Positions 16,658 to 23,977 of a stretch of DNA of 64,000 bases are shown here, piece by piece. Both the position numbers and the translations under genes were made by a program. This DNA comes from an uncultured Clostridia bacterium (GTDB lineage Bacteria; Bacillota; Clostridia; Oscillospirales; Acutalibacteraceae), in assembly GCA_937880805.1 (NCBI GenBank), contig CALGRR010000024.1, positions 1 to 64,000 on the forward strand. The letters are read 5' to 3'. How positions within the stretch are numbered: the stretch's first letter is position 1; each line of letters opens with the position of its first letter. The notes beneath the pieces were generated by a model. The model ran no database searches. It saw only the letters and a program-made list of their open reading frames with translations, and was not told where the DNA came from.

Positions 16658-17383
16658 ATGAATTACGAAAACGCCGCAGATATATTACCGGAAGACTTGC
16701 TCAAGCGAGTGCAGAAATTTGCCTCAGGTAAGCTGATTTATGTGCCTGAAACAACAAGCAAACGCTCTTGGGGTGAAACATCGGGATACAAACGGTATCT
16801 TGAAGAAAGAAATCAAGAAATTAAAGACAAGTTCACAAAAGGTGAAACCATCGAAACCCTCACAAGTGATTATTCACTATCCATTGAATCAATTAAGAAA
16901 ATTGTTTACAGCAAAAGTGAGAACAAAGAACTGAAATACAAGTGTTCTTTATCATCAGCAAAAGAATTCTCTAAAGCAGGCAAGCTTGAAGATTGGGTGC
17001 ATTTGTTTTTACTTTCGGATGGCCATAATAAAGCTTTTTCAGATGGGCTGAAACTGTTTGACAGATATTATTTAGGACCTCTGACAATGCCATTATCATT
17101 GTTTACCCGTTGTTGTGGTCCGGAAGATGATATGAAATATCAGGTCAATGCAGAGTGGTTTAAAAAAAGAGTGCAATCATTAAAGAAAACACTTCAATCA
17201 AATGACGATACGCCACCGTTGATAGTGCATTTCGTTGACCACGGTTTTGAACTCTGTGACGGTAACCATCGCTTTGAAGCATTGTCTCAACTCGGTGTAA
17301 AAGAACATCCTGTTATCGTATGGATAACGGAGAAAGAAGCGTATGATGAGTTTATTAAGATTTATATGCCCAAAATTAAGTAA
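16658..17383 (+). CDS. CD3324-like HTH plus ParB-like domain fusion
   Basis: A 241-residue protein, last in the operon, starting at ATG 16658. Residues 1-86 match the CD3324 type (MNYENAADILPEDLLKRVQKF, KWGE-like RSWGETSGYK, and a helix-turn-helix in TLTSDYSLSIESIKKIV). Residues 95-241 end with DGNHRFEALSQLGVKEHPVIVW, the DGNHR motif of ParB/sulfiredoxin-like domains (201-205), which in relatives bind nucleotides or cut DNA. This joining of a DNA-binding module to a ParB-like fold is unusual. It might regulate the operon, but nothing in the sequence proves it. Confidence 0.7.
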   Translation: MNYENAADILPEDLLKRVQKFASGKLIYVPETTSKRSWGETSGYKRYLEERNQEIKDKFTKGETIETLTSDYSLSIESIKKIVYSKSENKELKYKCSLSSAKEFSKAGKLEDWVHLFLLSDGHNKAFSDGLKLFDRYYLGPLTMPLSLFTRCCGPEDDMKYQVNAEWFKKRVQSLKKTLQSNDDTPPLIVHFVDHGFELCDGNHRFEALSQLGVKEHPVIVWITEKEAYDEFIKIYMPKIK

Positions 17384-17395
17384 CTGATATAGAAT

Positions 17396-17440
17396 AAGCC
17401 ATACAAGCTGACTTTTGATGTCAACTTATATGGCTTTTCT
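17396..17440 (+). terminator. Terminator of the modification operon
   Basis: AAGCCATACAAGCTGAC (17396-17412) pairs with GTCAACTTATATGGCTT (17420-17436) with two internal mismatches and runs into TTTT. It is the only clear terminator I see after the attenuator, supporting a single long transcript. The next 140 bases are AT-rich with no feature. Confidence 0.75.
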
Positions 17441-17578
17441 CAATTAATATAGTGTGTTTAATGTAATGATTTTGGTGTTAAAAATATTGATATATAACGG
17501 TATTTTATTGAATTTTATGTAGTGCTAATGATATATCATCAAAACATCAAAAAAGGGAAAAAAGCGTTACAAAAGACA

Positions 17579-17836
17579 TTATCTCATTTCTGCTAATGGC
17601 GTGTAATCTGTATTGTTTCGCAGGTATTCTTCCATCTTACCGCTGAGCAACAATTTGACATAGCTCATAGGCTCGTTGTAGATGAGATAATCGAGTTCTG
17701 AAGTTTCGTACATATTGTTTGCATATTCGTTTTCAACTGCAACGCAGTCAATTGACACCTTTGAGCCATTGGTGAGCTTAACCTCAACGCAGGCGGTATC
17801 GATATTAAATTCACAAGAAATAATGTTATTAATCAT
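17579..17836 (-). CDS. DUF6061 family protein
   Basis: An 85-residue protein with AAAAGGAG before its ATG. SCEFNIDTACVEVKLTNGSKVSIDC, CVAVENEYANNMYETSELDYLIYNEP and VKLLLSGKMEEYL follow the DUF6061 pattern, a small protein family I associate with conjugative and integrative elements in gut Clostridia. The function is unknown. It is transcribed toward the resistance-like operon and marks the mobile backbone of the island. Confidence 0.7.
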   Translation of the reverse strand: MINNIISCEFNIDTACVEVKLTNGSKVSIDCVAVENEYANNMYETSELDYLIYNEPMSYVKLLLSGKMEEYLRNNTDYTPLAEMR

Positions 17837-17881
17837 AAATAAAAAACTCCTTTTAATATTTTGAAAAACGTAGGAAAAGTA

Positions 17882-18195
17882 GAGCCTGAAATCGTTGATA
17901 TATAAGGGTTTAAAAGTGCGGTAATCGAGGGGTACGTATAGTTTGACCTATCACCCCGATTTTGAGGTTACTTTTTCCACATAACGAACTTTAAGGTTGC
18001 AAAAAACCAATTGATAAAAACACTTTCATTACAGTAAAAAATTAACCAAATAGAGCTTCTGAAATCCTTGTATTTCAACGATTTCAGAGTGCGGTGATTC
18101 AGGGGTGCGTATAGTTTGACCTGTAACCTCAATTTTGCGGTTCTATTGTTCCAAAAGCTGAATTTCAAGTTGTAAAAAATCAGTCGATTTACAAC
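17882..18195. repeat. Pair of degenerate ~140-bp direct repeats
   Basis: Two copies of a block lie about 173 bases apart. The best-conserved core is 34 bases, 17916-17949 and 18089-18122, with 30 identical positions and a shared end CGTATAGTTTGACCT. Similarity extends loosely on both sides (GAAATC upstream, then TTTTG-GGTT and TTTCAAG/AACTTTAAG-like stretches downstream). No convincing gene lies in this 470-base stretch. Placed between a DUF6061 gene and the island edge, they may be recombinase, replication or transfer sites. Confidence 0.65.
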
Positions 18196-18207
18196 GGTGA
18201 AAAAAGT

Positions 18208-18236
18208 TTGACAAAAATTTAAAATAGGATTAAAAT
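18208..18236 (+). promoter_or_regulatory. Promoter of the 55-aa island-edge gene
   Basis: TTGACA (18208-18213), a 17-base spacer and TAAAAT (18231-18236). A small AGGAACCTCCT palindrome and an AAAGGAG site follow before the gene. Confidence 0.7.
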
Positions 18237-18312
18237 ATAGATGAGTAAATGATCTTTCATAAGGAACCTCCTATCTGACAAAACTCAGAAAGGAGAAAAA
18301 CTACCGGTTAGC

Positions 18313-18480
18313 ATGGCAAAGTCCAAAAAAGAAAATGATTTCGGCACAGGAATACCCAAGGATGTTATGGAATCTTTAGCAAGAGCTTTACTTCCGGAAA
18401 TCAGGGCATTCTACGAAAGCGAAGAAGGCAAAGAAGCTTTTGAAAAGTGGAAAGCCGAAAGAGAACGAAGTACAGATTAA
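18313..18480 (+). CDS. Small 55-aa mobile-element protein
   Basis: ATG 18313 to TAA 18480 encodes 55 residues: FGTGIPKDVMESLARALLPEIRAFYESEEGK and KAFEKWKAERE-like charged helix (positions 10-50). Small proteins with this FGTGIP...SLARALLPEI...FYESEEG layout occur in many Firmicutes integrative elements, near recombinases; their role is unknown. The AAAGGAG upstream is 18 bases away, longer than usual, so translation may be weak or leader-controlled. It is followed by a good terminator. Confidence 0.65.
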   Translation: MAKSKKENDFGTGIPKDVMESLARALLPEIRAFYESEEGKEAFEKWKAERERSTD

Positions 18481-18497
18481 TATAAATCTTAATTCGG

Positions 18498-18526
18498 CGG
18501 GGATGAATTTTCATCCCCGTTTTCTC
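18498..18526 (+). terminator. Terminator after the 55-aa gene
   Basis: CGGGGATGAA (18498-18507) pairs with TTCATCCCCG (18510-18519) across a two-base loop, followed by TTTTCTC. Confidence 0.8.
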
Positions 18527-18549
18527 ATTCTAAAAGACTGTAAGAAATG

Positions 18550-18593
18550 AAAAATCCGAACGCATCTCCTACTTTGAAGAGAGGGTTCGGATT
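18550..18593 (-). terminator. Terminator of the tRNA-Pro transcript
   Basis: On the minus strand AATCCGAAC (from 18593) pairs with GTTCGGATT (to 18553) and runs into TTTCATTTC, ten bases after the tRNA 3' end. Confidence 0.65.
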
Positions 18594-18602
18594 ATCATCT
18601 TT

Positions 18603-18678
18603 TGGTCGGAGTAGCGGGATTTGAACCCACGGCCTCTTGGTCCCGAACCAAGCGCGCTACCAACTGCGCTATACCCCG
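18603..18678 (-). tRNA. tRNA-Pro (anticodon CGG)
   Basis: A 76-base cloverleaf on the minus strand: acceptor stem CGGGGTA/TACTCCG (one G-T pair), D arm GCGCAGTTGGTAGCGC, anticodon stem CTTGG/CCAAG with loop TTCGGGA giving CGG, T arm with GGTTCAAATCC, and encoded ACCA at the 3' end (18603-18606). It reads Pro CCG codons. Its 3' end faces the AT-rich island to the left, the orientation in which tyrosine-integrase elements usually insert. Confidence 0.92.
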
Positions 18679-18751
18679 ATGCCCGAAAATTATATAACAT
18701 TATTGATTAAAAATCAAGTGGTTTTAGAAAATAATATTTTTGTTGTTTACA

Positions 18752-18772
18752 CACTCCCCGAAAAGGGGAGTG
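18752..18772 (-). terminator. Hairpin after the nitroreductase gene
   Basis: CACTCCCC and GGGGAGTG form an 8-bp stem with a five-base loop just downstream of the nitroreductase stop (minus strand). The T run is weak. Confidence 0.5.
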
Positions 18773-18777
18773 CATTA

Positions 18778-19620
18778 TTATTCAACCACCCAGGATGTTA
18801 TATATGCCGTTCCTTCGGGAATGTCGAAATCAAGGCTTTCATATTTTTTGAAATATCCGTTGAGTTTGTTTTCAACAGCCGCAAGATGAAAATGACAGAT
18901 AGCAATTCCCATATCAATTCTGTGCATTTCCTGCCCGCTTCCGTCGCTGTTTTCGTGTGCAAAAAGCTGAACAAAGTGGAATGCTTTGCCGTCAAACACA
19001 ACCTTCCAGGGCTGCTTGTTTTTAGCAGAAGGAGCAAGTCGGAGCATTTCAAGCGGATTGGCATAATGACCCGCAGTTGTTTTATCAAGCGGAGTGCTGA
19101 AATCTTTGAAGAAAAACAGTTCATTCCAATCAGCTCTGTTATCTGCATTCAGAGAACGGCGGAAAACTTTTTCGGTTAAACGAAGCCTTGATGCGGGATA
19201 GCCAACGGGTGAAACAATCGGGAAAAGCTCGTTTTCGTTAACCTTCATTTCTTCGGCAAATGCACTTTTGTTGAAGGTTCCGCCGAGCCAGCAGGTGCCG
19301 AGGCCGAGGCTTGTAATATAAAGAACAAGCTTTTCAAAATCATAGCCGAGTGCTTCCTGTGCACATTTCACCTTCGGAACTGTTGCACCTATAAAAAGGT
19401 CAGCTCCCTTTATGAATCCGTATGTGCCGAGCTTCTCTCCGCTTGCAGAAGTTGATTTTTCAATGAATTTAAAATTAATTTTTACTCCGAACGGGTTACT
19501 TAATGATTCTGCATAAGACATTATTTTTTCTTTAATTTCATTCGGTACAAGCTTTTTGTCATAGGTTCTTACGCTGTATCTTTCTTTTATTGTTTTGTTT
19601 ACCGAAAAAGAGCTGCTCAC
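18778..19620 (-). CDS. Nitroreductase family protein (TM1586-like)
   Basis: A 280-residue FMN-binding oxidoreductase. A GTG start at 19620 is used because GGAGGTGAT precedes it. RYSVRTYDKKLVP near residue 14 is the FMN phosphate-binding start. LGLGTCWLGGTFN lies mid-protein and RLAPSAKNKQPWKVVFDGKAFHFVQ is the second conserved block, as in the longer putative TM nitroreductases. Such enzymes reduce nitro groups or quinones with NAD(P)H. It is a stand-alone gene between the tRNA and a divergent flavoenzyme. Confidence 0.88.
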   Translation of the reverse strand: MSSSFSVNKTIKERYSVRTYDKKLVPNEIKEKIMSYAESLSNPFGVKINFKFIEKSTSASGEKLGTYGFIKGADLFIGATVPKVKCAQEALGYDFEKLVLYITSLGLGTCWLGGTFNKSAFAEEMKVNENELFPIVSPVGYPASRLRLTEKVFRRSLNADNRADWNELFFFKDFSTPLDKTTAGHYANPLEMLRLAPSAKNKQPWKVVFDGKAFHFVQLFAHENSDGSGQEMHRIDMGIAICHFHLAAVENKLNGYFKKYESLDFDIPEGTAYITSWVVE

Positions 19621-19745
19621 AGCATCACCTCCGAGTTTTTCTATTTTAACATATTTTTGCTGTTATGTCACTATGGTTTTGAATAATTATTAAAGAATAA
19701 ACATTCAACTGCTCCAAAAAATAAATAAAAAAGAACGGTGATATT

Positions 19746-21041
19746 ATGGATTCGTTATGGAGCAAAAGTGTTGATTTGCCACGCTTTGAACGGCTGAAGG
19801 GCGATTTGAAATGTGATGTATTGATAATAGGCGGCGGTGCCGCAGGCCTGCTTACGGCATATTTTCTTCATCAGGCGGGAGTTGAATATGCTCTTGTTGA
19901 AAAAGACAGAATATGCAGCGGCGTAACCGAAAACACAACAGCAAAAATAACCTTTCAGCACGGATTGATTTATAGCAAAATTCTGAAAAAATACGGTGCT
20001 GAAAATGCAAAGCTTTATCTTGAATCAAACAGAATTGCTTTTGAAAAATATGCTGAAATGTCAGAGCAATTTGACTGTGACTTTGAGAAAAAGGATAACT
20101 TTGTTTATTCTGTTGATAACCCCCAAAAAATTGAAGATGAGCTTTCTGCGTTAAGCAGAATCGGCTATAATGCGGAGCTTTGTGATGAACTGAAAATTCC
20201 CGTAAGAATTTCGGGTGCGGTAAAATTTGCAAATCAGGCACAGTTTAATCCGCTTAAGTTTTTTGCGGAATTATCAAAAAATCTGAATATTTACGAAAAC
20301 ACCTTTGTTCGTGAAATGCAGGGTAACACGGCAGTTACCGATTACGGTAAAATATATGCCGATAAGGTTATTGTTACAACTCATTTTCCGTTTATCAACA
20401 AACACGGCAGTTATTTTTTAAAGCTTTATCAGCACCGTTCATATGTTATTGCACTTGAAAATGCTCCCGACTTTGAGGGTATGTATGTTGATGAATGCGA
20501 CAGCGGTCTTTCTTTCAGAAATTACGGAGATATGCTTTTGCTTGGCGGCGGGGGACACAGAACCGGTAAAAAGGGCGGTAATTGGTCGGAACTTCGTTCC
20601 TTTGCCAAAGAGAATATGCAGAATGCAAAAGAAAAATATTATTGGGCGACTCAGGATTGCATAACTCTTGACAGAATTCCGTATATCGGCAGATATTCCA
20701 AAAGTACCTGCGATTTATATACTGCGGCAGGCTTTAATAAATGGGGTATGACCGGAGCTATGGTTTCGGCAATGCTTCTTACTGATTTGATTAATGATAA
20801 ACAAAACGAATTTTCTAACCTTTATAATCCTTCAAGAAGCATTCTTCATCCGCAGCTTGCATTAAACGGTATTGAATCGTTCTTGAATCTTATTACTCCT
20901 TTTCCGAAAAGATGCCCGCATCTCGGCTGTGCTTTGAAGTGGAACAAGGCGGAGCGTTCGTGGGATTGCCCGTGTCACGGCTCGAGGTTTTCCGAAGAAG
21001 GAAAGCTTCTTGATAATCCCGCAAACGGAGATTTAAATTGA
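19746..21041 (+). CDS. FAD-dependent oxidoreductase with Rieske domain
   Basis: A 431-residue protein. Residues 1-365 are a DAO-type flavoprotein with dinucleotide motif DVLIIGGGAAGLLTAYFL (25-42) and GVTENTTAKITFQHG. Residues 395-431 carry a Rieske [2Fe-2S] motif: CPHLGCALKWN and CPCHGSRF (two Cys, two His). It is YhfW-like but ends soon after the second Rieske motif, about 60-70 residues shorter than B. subtilis YhfW. The role is cytosolic electron transfer to or from an unknown amine or glycine-like substrate. Confidence 0.87.
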   Translation: MDSLWSKSVDLPRFERLKGDLKCDVLIIGGGAAGLLTAYFLHQAGVEYALVEKDRICSGVTENTTAKITFQHGLIYSKILKKYGAENAKLYLESNRIAFEKYAEMSEQFDCDFEKKDNFVYSVDNPQKIEDELSALSRIGYNAELCDELKIPVRISGAVKFANQAQFNPLKFFAELSKNLNIYENTFVREMQGNTAVTDYGKIYADKVIVTTHFPFINKHGSYFLKLYQHRSYVIALENAPDFEGMYVDECDSGLSFRNYGDMLLLGGGGHRTGKKGGNWSELRSFAKENMQNAKEKYYWATQDCITLDRIPYIGRYSKSTCDLYTAAGFNKWGMTGAMVSAMLLTDLINDKQNEFSNLYNPSRSILHPQLALNGIESFLNLITPFPKRCPHLGCALKWNKAERSWDCPCHGSRFSEEGKLLDNPANGDLN

Positions 21042-21092
21042 GTGTAATATTACGATTTTTGCGGGGCACACTAATGTTGCGAGGTGATAAAT

Positions 21093-21221
21093 ATGAACAG
21101 AAACGCTGAAAACAAAAACAACCAGCAGAATAATCAGCAGAACAACCAGCAAAACAATCAGCAGAATAACCAGCAGAACAACAAAAAGAATAACAACGCT
21201 GAAAACAAAAAGAATTATTGA
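21093..21221 (+). CDS. Asn/Gln-rich small protein
   Basis: ATG 21093 with GAGGTGAT upstream encodes 42 residues made mostly of N, Q and K; 21130-21180 is a tandem of NNQQ units. After the TGA stop (21219-21221) the same frame stays open for 26 more codons (DFSLEFDSDLANDNLLNDNA and a few more) to TAA at 21302. That tail is acidic and protein-like, so the gene may be a 68-residue one broken by a nonsense mutation. Similar N-rich small proteins occur in spore-formers, but I cannot assign a function. Confidence 0.55.
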   Translation: MNRNAENKNNQQNNQQNNQQNNQQNNQQNNKKNNNAENKKNY

Positions 21222-21307
21222 GATTTTTCCTTGGAATTTGACAGTGATCTTGCGAATGACAATTTGCTGAATGATAATGCGGCAGCGGATTTGCAGGATT
21301 AAAAAAA

Positions 21308-21337
21308 GACCTTCACAGCAATGTGAAGGTCAAATTT
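21308..21337. terminator. Bidirectional terminator
   Basis: GACCTTCACA (21308-21317) pairs with TGTGAAGGTC (21322-21331), flanked by seven A before and TTTTTA after, so it can stop transcription from both sides between convergent genes. Confidence 0.85.
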
Positions 21338-21341
21338 TTAT

Positions 21342-22274
21342 TTACTTATCGGAAAGAACTTCTTTTGCACTTGCGGCAAGACCCGCAATGCCCTGAATTT
21401 CGCTGGGAATGATAATCTTTGTTGCCTGACCGTTTGATGCTTCGGCAAATGCTTCAAGACTCTTTATTGTAAGGTAACCCTGACCGGGTGCAGCCTGATT
21501 GATGCGTTCAATAGCCTTTGCCCTTGCTTCCTCGATTTTAAGAATTGCTTCAGCTTCACCTTCGGCTTTTCTGATTTTTGCCTCTTTAACAGCTTCTGCG
21601 GCAAGAATTGCACTCTGCTTTTCTGCTTCAGCGGCAAGAATCTTGCTTTCCTTCTGTCCTTCGGCAACAAGAATTTTACTTGCTTTTTCGCCTTCTGCGG
21701 TAAGAATTGCTTCACGGCGCTGACGTTCAGCCTTCATCTGCTTTTCCATAGCATCCTGAATTTCTCTGGGCGGCAGAATGTTTTTAAGCTCAACTCTGTT
21801 AACCTTGATGCCCCAGGGGTCGGTTGCTTCGTCAAGAATACCTCTGATTTTTGCATTGATTATATCTCTTGAAGTGAGAGTGTTGTCAAGCTCCATTTCA
21901 CCGATAATGTTACGAAGGGTTGTTGCAGTGAGATTTTCAATAGCAGAGAGAGGACGCTCAACACCGTAGCTGAAAAGCTTGGGGTCGGTTATCTGGAAGA
22001 AAACAACCGTGTCTATCTGCATTGTAACGTTATCCTTTGTGATAACGGGCTGGGGCGGGAAATCTACAATCTGCTCTTTAAGCGAAACCTGCTTTGCAAC
22101 TCTTTCAATAAAGGGGATTTTGATGTGGAAGCCCGTCTGCCAGGTTGTGCTGTAGGTTCCGAGTCTTTCAATAACATATGCTTTTGACTGGGGAACGATT
22201 TTGATGTTCATAATAACTATTGCAATAATGAAAACTGCAAGAATAATAAGAACAATACCAACAATAAAATCCAT
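21342..22274 (-). CDS. SPFH/band-7 membrane protein, QmcA-like
   Basis: A 310-residue protein with an N-terminal membrane helix (residues 4-24), the SPFH core (VPQSKAYVIERLGTY, then QIDTVVFFQITDPKLFSYGVE and LRNIIGEMELDNTLTSRD) and a long coiled coil rich in A, E and K (about 180-265). Paraslipins of this kind build membrane microdomain scaffolds. The nfeD-like gene lies 21 bases upstream on the same strand, and this pair is a well-known operon in which the NfeD protein partners the SPFH protein. Confidence 0.9.
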   Translation of the reverse strand: MDFIVGIVLIILAVFIIAIVIMNIKIVPQSKAYVIERLGTYSTTWQTGFHIKIPFIERVAKQVSLKEQIVDFPPQPVITKDNVTMQIDTVVFFQITDPKLFSYGVERPLSAIENLTATTLRNIIGEMELDNTLTSRDIINAKIRGILDEATDPWGIKVNRVELKNILPPREIQDAMEKQMKAERQRREAILTAEGEKASKILVAEGQKESKILAAEAEKQSAILAAEAVKEAKIRKAEGEAEAILKIEEARAKAIERINQAAPGQGYLTIKSLEAFAEASNGQATKIIIPSEIQGIAGLAASAKEVLSDK

Positions 22275-22295
22275 AATGATTTCCTCCTTGAAAAT

Positions 22296-22724
22296 TTATT
22301 TTACAATAAGCCTTACGCCTTCTATTTTTTCAACTGTAACCTTTCGGTCTTTCTCAATAACAGAGCCGTCTGCTGAGCGTGCGGTCCAGGTGATGCCGTT
22401 AACGTGTACCTGACCCTTTCCCGCTATGTTGTCGATTTCTTCGGTAACAACGGCAGTCTGCCCTATGCATCGGTCTGCATTGGTCGGCTGAATTTTTTGC
22501 TTTGTTGCTTTGCGTACCAAAGGTCTTGTTGCAATAAGAGTCACAACCGAAACGATTATGAAAATAAGCCATTGCAGCCACGGGGGTGAGTTCAGAAGCT
22601 CCGCAATAATTGCTGCTGCTGCACCTGCAGCAAACCATATTGTGACAAGCTGGGCGGTGACCGCCTCAACAATTACAAGCACAATAAGCAGAGCGATCCA
22701 GAAAATGAGCATGGTGTATTCCAT
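22296..22724 (-). CDS. NfeD family membrane protein
   Basis: A 142-residue protein with two or three membrane helices (about 5-60, VLVIVEAVTAQLVTIWFAAGA and LLNSPPWLQWLIFIIVSVV) and a C-terminal OB-fold (about 75-142: GQTAVVTEEIDNIAGKGQVHVNG). This is the short NfeD1b type without the protease domain. It precedes and is probably co-transcribed with the SPFH gene. The role is membrane organisation. Confidence 0.88.
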   Translation of the reverse strand: MEYTMLIFWIALLIVLVIVEAVTAQLVTIWFAAGAAAAIIAELLNSPPWLQWLIFIIVSVVTLIATRPLVRKATKQKIQPTNADRCIGQTAVVTEEIDNIAGKGQVHVNGITWTARSADGSVIEKDRKVTVEKIEGVRLIVK

Positions 22725-22802
22725 AGTATCCGCCTCCTTTATTATATGCTCAAAATAATTTTATCATATCTTAAAAGAAAATACAATAGTATCGTGCCCT
22801 GA

Positions 22803-23183
22803 TCAAAAAATATTTTCAAAGGTTATTGTTTCATTTTCTTTTATTGTCTGAATGTTATTATATGCCTCGGCACATTTAGCCTTGAATTCCTCTTCAAGCC
22901 CCTGATATAACAGCGAAGAGAGTATTTCTATGCTTTCTTCCGCTTCGGTGACATATTCGCTTGTGGCTAATGTGTGGAAAACCCATTCGCTGTTTTTCCA
23001 TTCTTCAGTAATTATTTTTGTTTTTTGCATTAATTCATCACTGTATCCGTTTTTTGAAAGCTCAACCAGCTCTTTTGATAAAGCCGAAAAATCATTGATT
23101 TTTTTGATGATAAAATGATTTGAAACAAAAGAAAAAGTAACAGATACCGACAGCAAAGCAATAGCTGCAATTATTCTTTTCAT
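22803..23183 (-). CDS. DUF4363 family protein
   Basis: A 126-residue protein with one N-terminal membrane anchor (MKRIIAAIALLSVSVTFSF) and an extracytoplasmic helical domain containing WKNSEWVFHTLATSEYVTEAEESIEIL. This is the DUF4363 pattern, usually found directly after a DUF421 gene in spore-formers, as here. It overlaps the DUF421 gene by four bases (ATGA). The function is unknown; sporulation-linked expression is plausible from family context. Confidence 0.8.
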   Translation of the reverse strand: MKRIIAAIALLSVSVTFSFVSNHFIIKKINDFSALSKELVELSKNGYSDELMQKTKIITEEWKNSEWVFHTLATSEYVTEAEESIEILSSLLYQGLEEEFKAKCAEAYNNIQTIKENETITFENIF

Positions 23184-23857
23184 TCATCTTTTTCCTTTCT
23201 CTCGATATAGGTTGTGCCGTCAGGCTGTATTGTCATCAGCAGAATTTCTTCAATCGGCACTTTTGATTTTTTAACGGCATTTTCAATTCTCTTTATTTCA
23301 ATTCCCGATTGAGCAACGGTATCTTCAATTATTTTTCCGTCACATATAACTGCAAACGGCATACCGGAGTTCTTTGCTGTTTTATGAACATCTTCTGCTG
23401 TTGCGTTTTCAAATCCGGGCTTCATAAGAATACTTATCTGCCCGTTGGTTTCAAAAACCGCATAGCTGACTTTTGATATATCAAAAACATCCTTCTGCCT
23501 TAATGCACTGATTAGGTCGCCAACCGTCATTCTCAATTTTTTCAAAGCCTGCTTTTCAATTTTACCGTTCCTTATAACTATCACCGAATGCCCCTGCATA
23601 AGCGTTCTGAAACGGTTGCTTTTCAGCCCTATCGCTGAACTTAATATTTCAAAAGCAACAAGAACAAACAGCGACACGGCGGTTTTTAAAATCGGAATAT
23701 CGCTGTTCTGAACGGGCTCTGATGCAATTTCCGAAATCAGTATCGTTATAACAAGCTCCGAGGGCTGAAGCTGTGCTATCTGCCGTTTTCCCATAAGCCT
23801 TATCATCAGAATTATTACCGCATACATTATTATTGCCCTTATAAGTGTTACAGCCAA
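23180..23857 (-). CDS. DUF421 membrane protein (YetF-like)
   Basis: A 225-residue protein. Three membrane helices occupy residues 1-80 (with MGKRQIAQLQPSELVITILISEIAS between them), followed by two small alpha/beta repeats: GHSVIVIRNGKIEKQALKKLRMTVGDLISALRQK is described by residues 88-122. This matches YetF/YrbG/YkjA. It forms an overlapping pair with the DUF4363 gene. Its molecular role is not established. Confidence 0.88.
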   Translation of the reverse strand: MAVTLIRAIIMYAVIILMIRLMGKRQIAQLQPSELVITILISEIASEPVQNSDIPILKTAVSLFVLVAFEILSSAIGLKSNRFRTLMQGHSVIVIRNGKIEKQALKKLRMTVGDLISALRQKDVFDISKVSYAVFETNGQISILMKPGFENATAEDVHKTAKNSGMPFAVICDGKIIEDTVAQSGIEIKRIENAVKKSKVPIEEILLMTIQPDGTTYIERKEKDE

Positions 23858-23917
23858 AAAATCACTTCCTTTATTTCATTTTTAGCTTAATTTCATTTTA
23901 AATACATTCAGTAACAG

Positions 23918-23946
23918 TTGACTTGAAAATAAAATATGTGTATACT
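23918..23946 (+). promoter_or_regulatory. Promoter of the ROK-SIS-GH2 operon
   Basis: TTGACT (23918-23923), a 17-base spacer and TATACT (23941-23946), 32 bases before the ROK gene. Confidence 0.75.
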
Positions 23947-23977
23947 TTCAAATAGATAAAGCAAAGGATGTTTTGTT

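Noticed and set aside
4242..17383. Integron-like cassette array
   Set aside because: Gene gaps are mostly 2-45 bases, several genes overlap by ATGA, and no attC-type palindromes or integrase are present; an operon is a better description.
17968..18168. Minus-strand frame of 66 codons
   Set aside because: It lies across the degenerate direct repeats, has low-complexity basic composition and no ribosome-binding site.
21219..21221. Selenocysteine at the in-frame TGA of the N/Q-rich gene
   Set aside because: No SECIS-like hairpin is evident directly after the TGA and the context (NY-TGA-DFS) is not a known selenoprotein motif.
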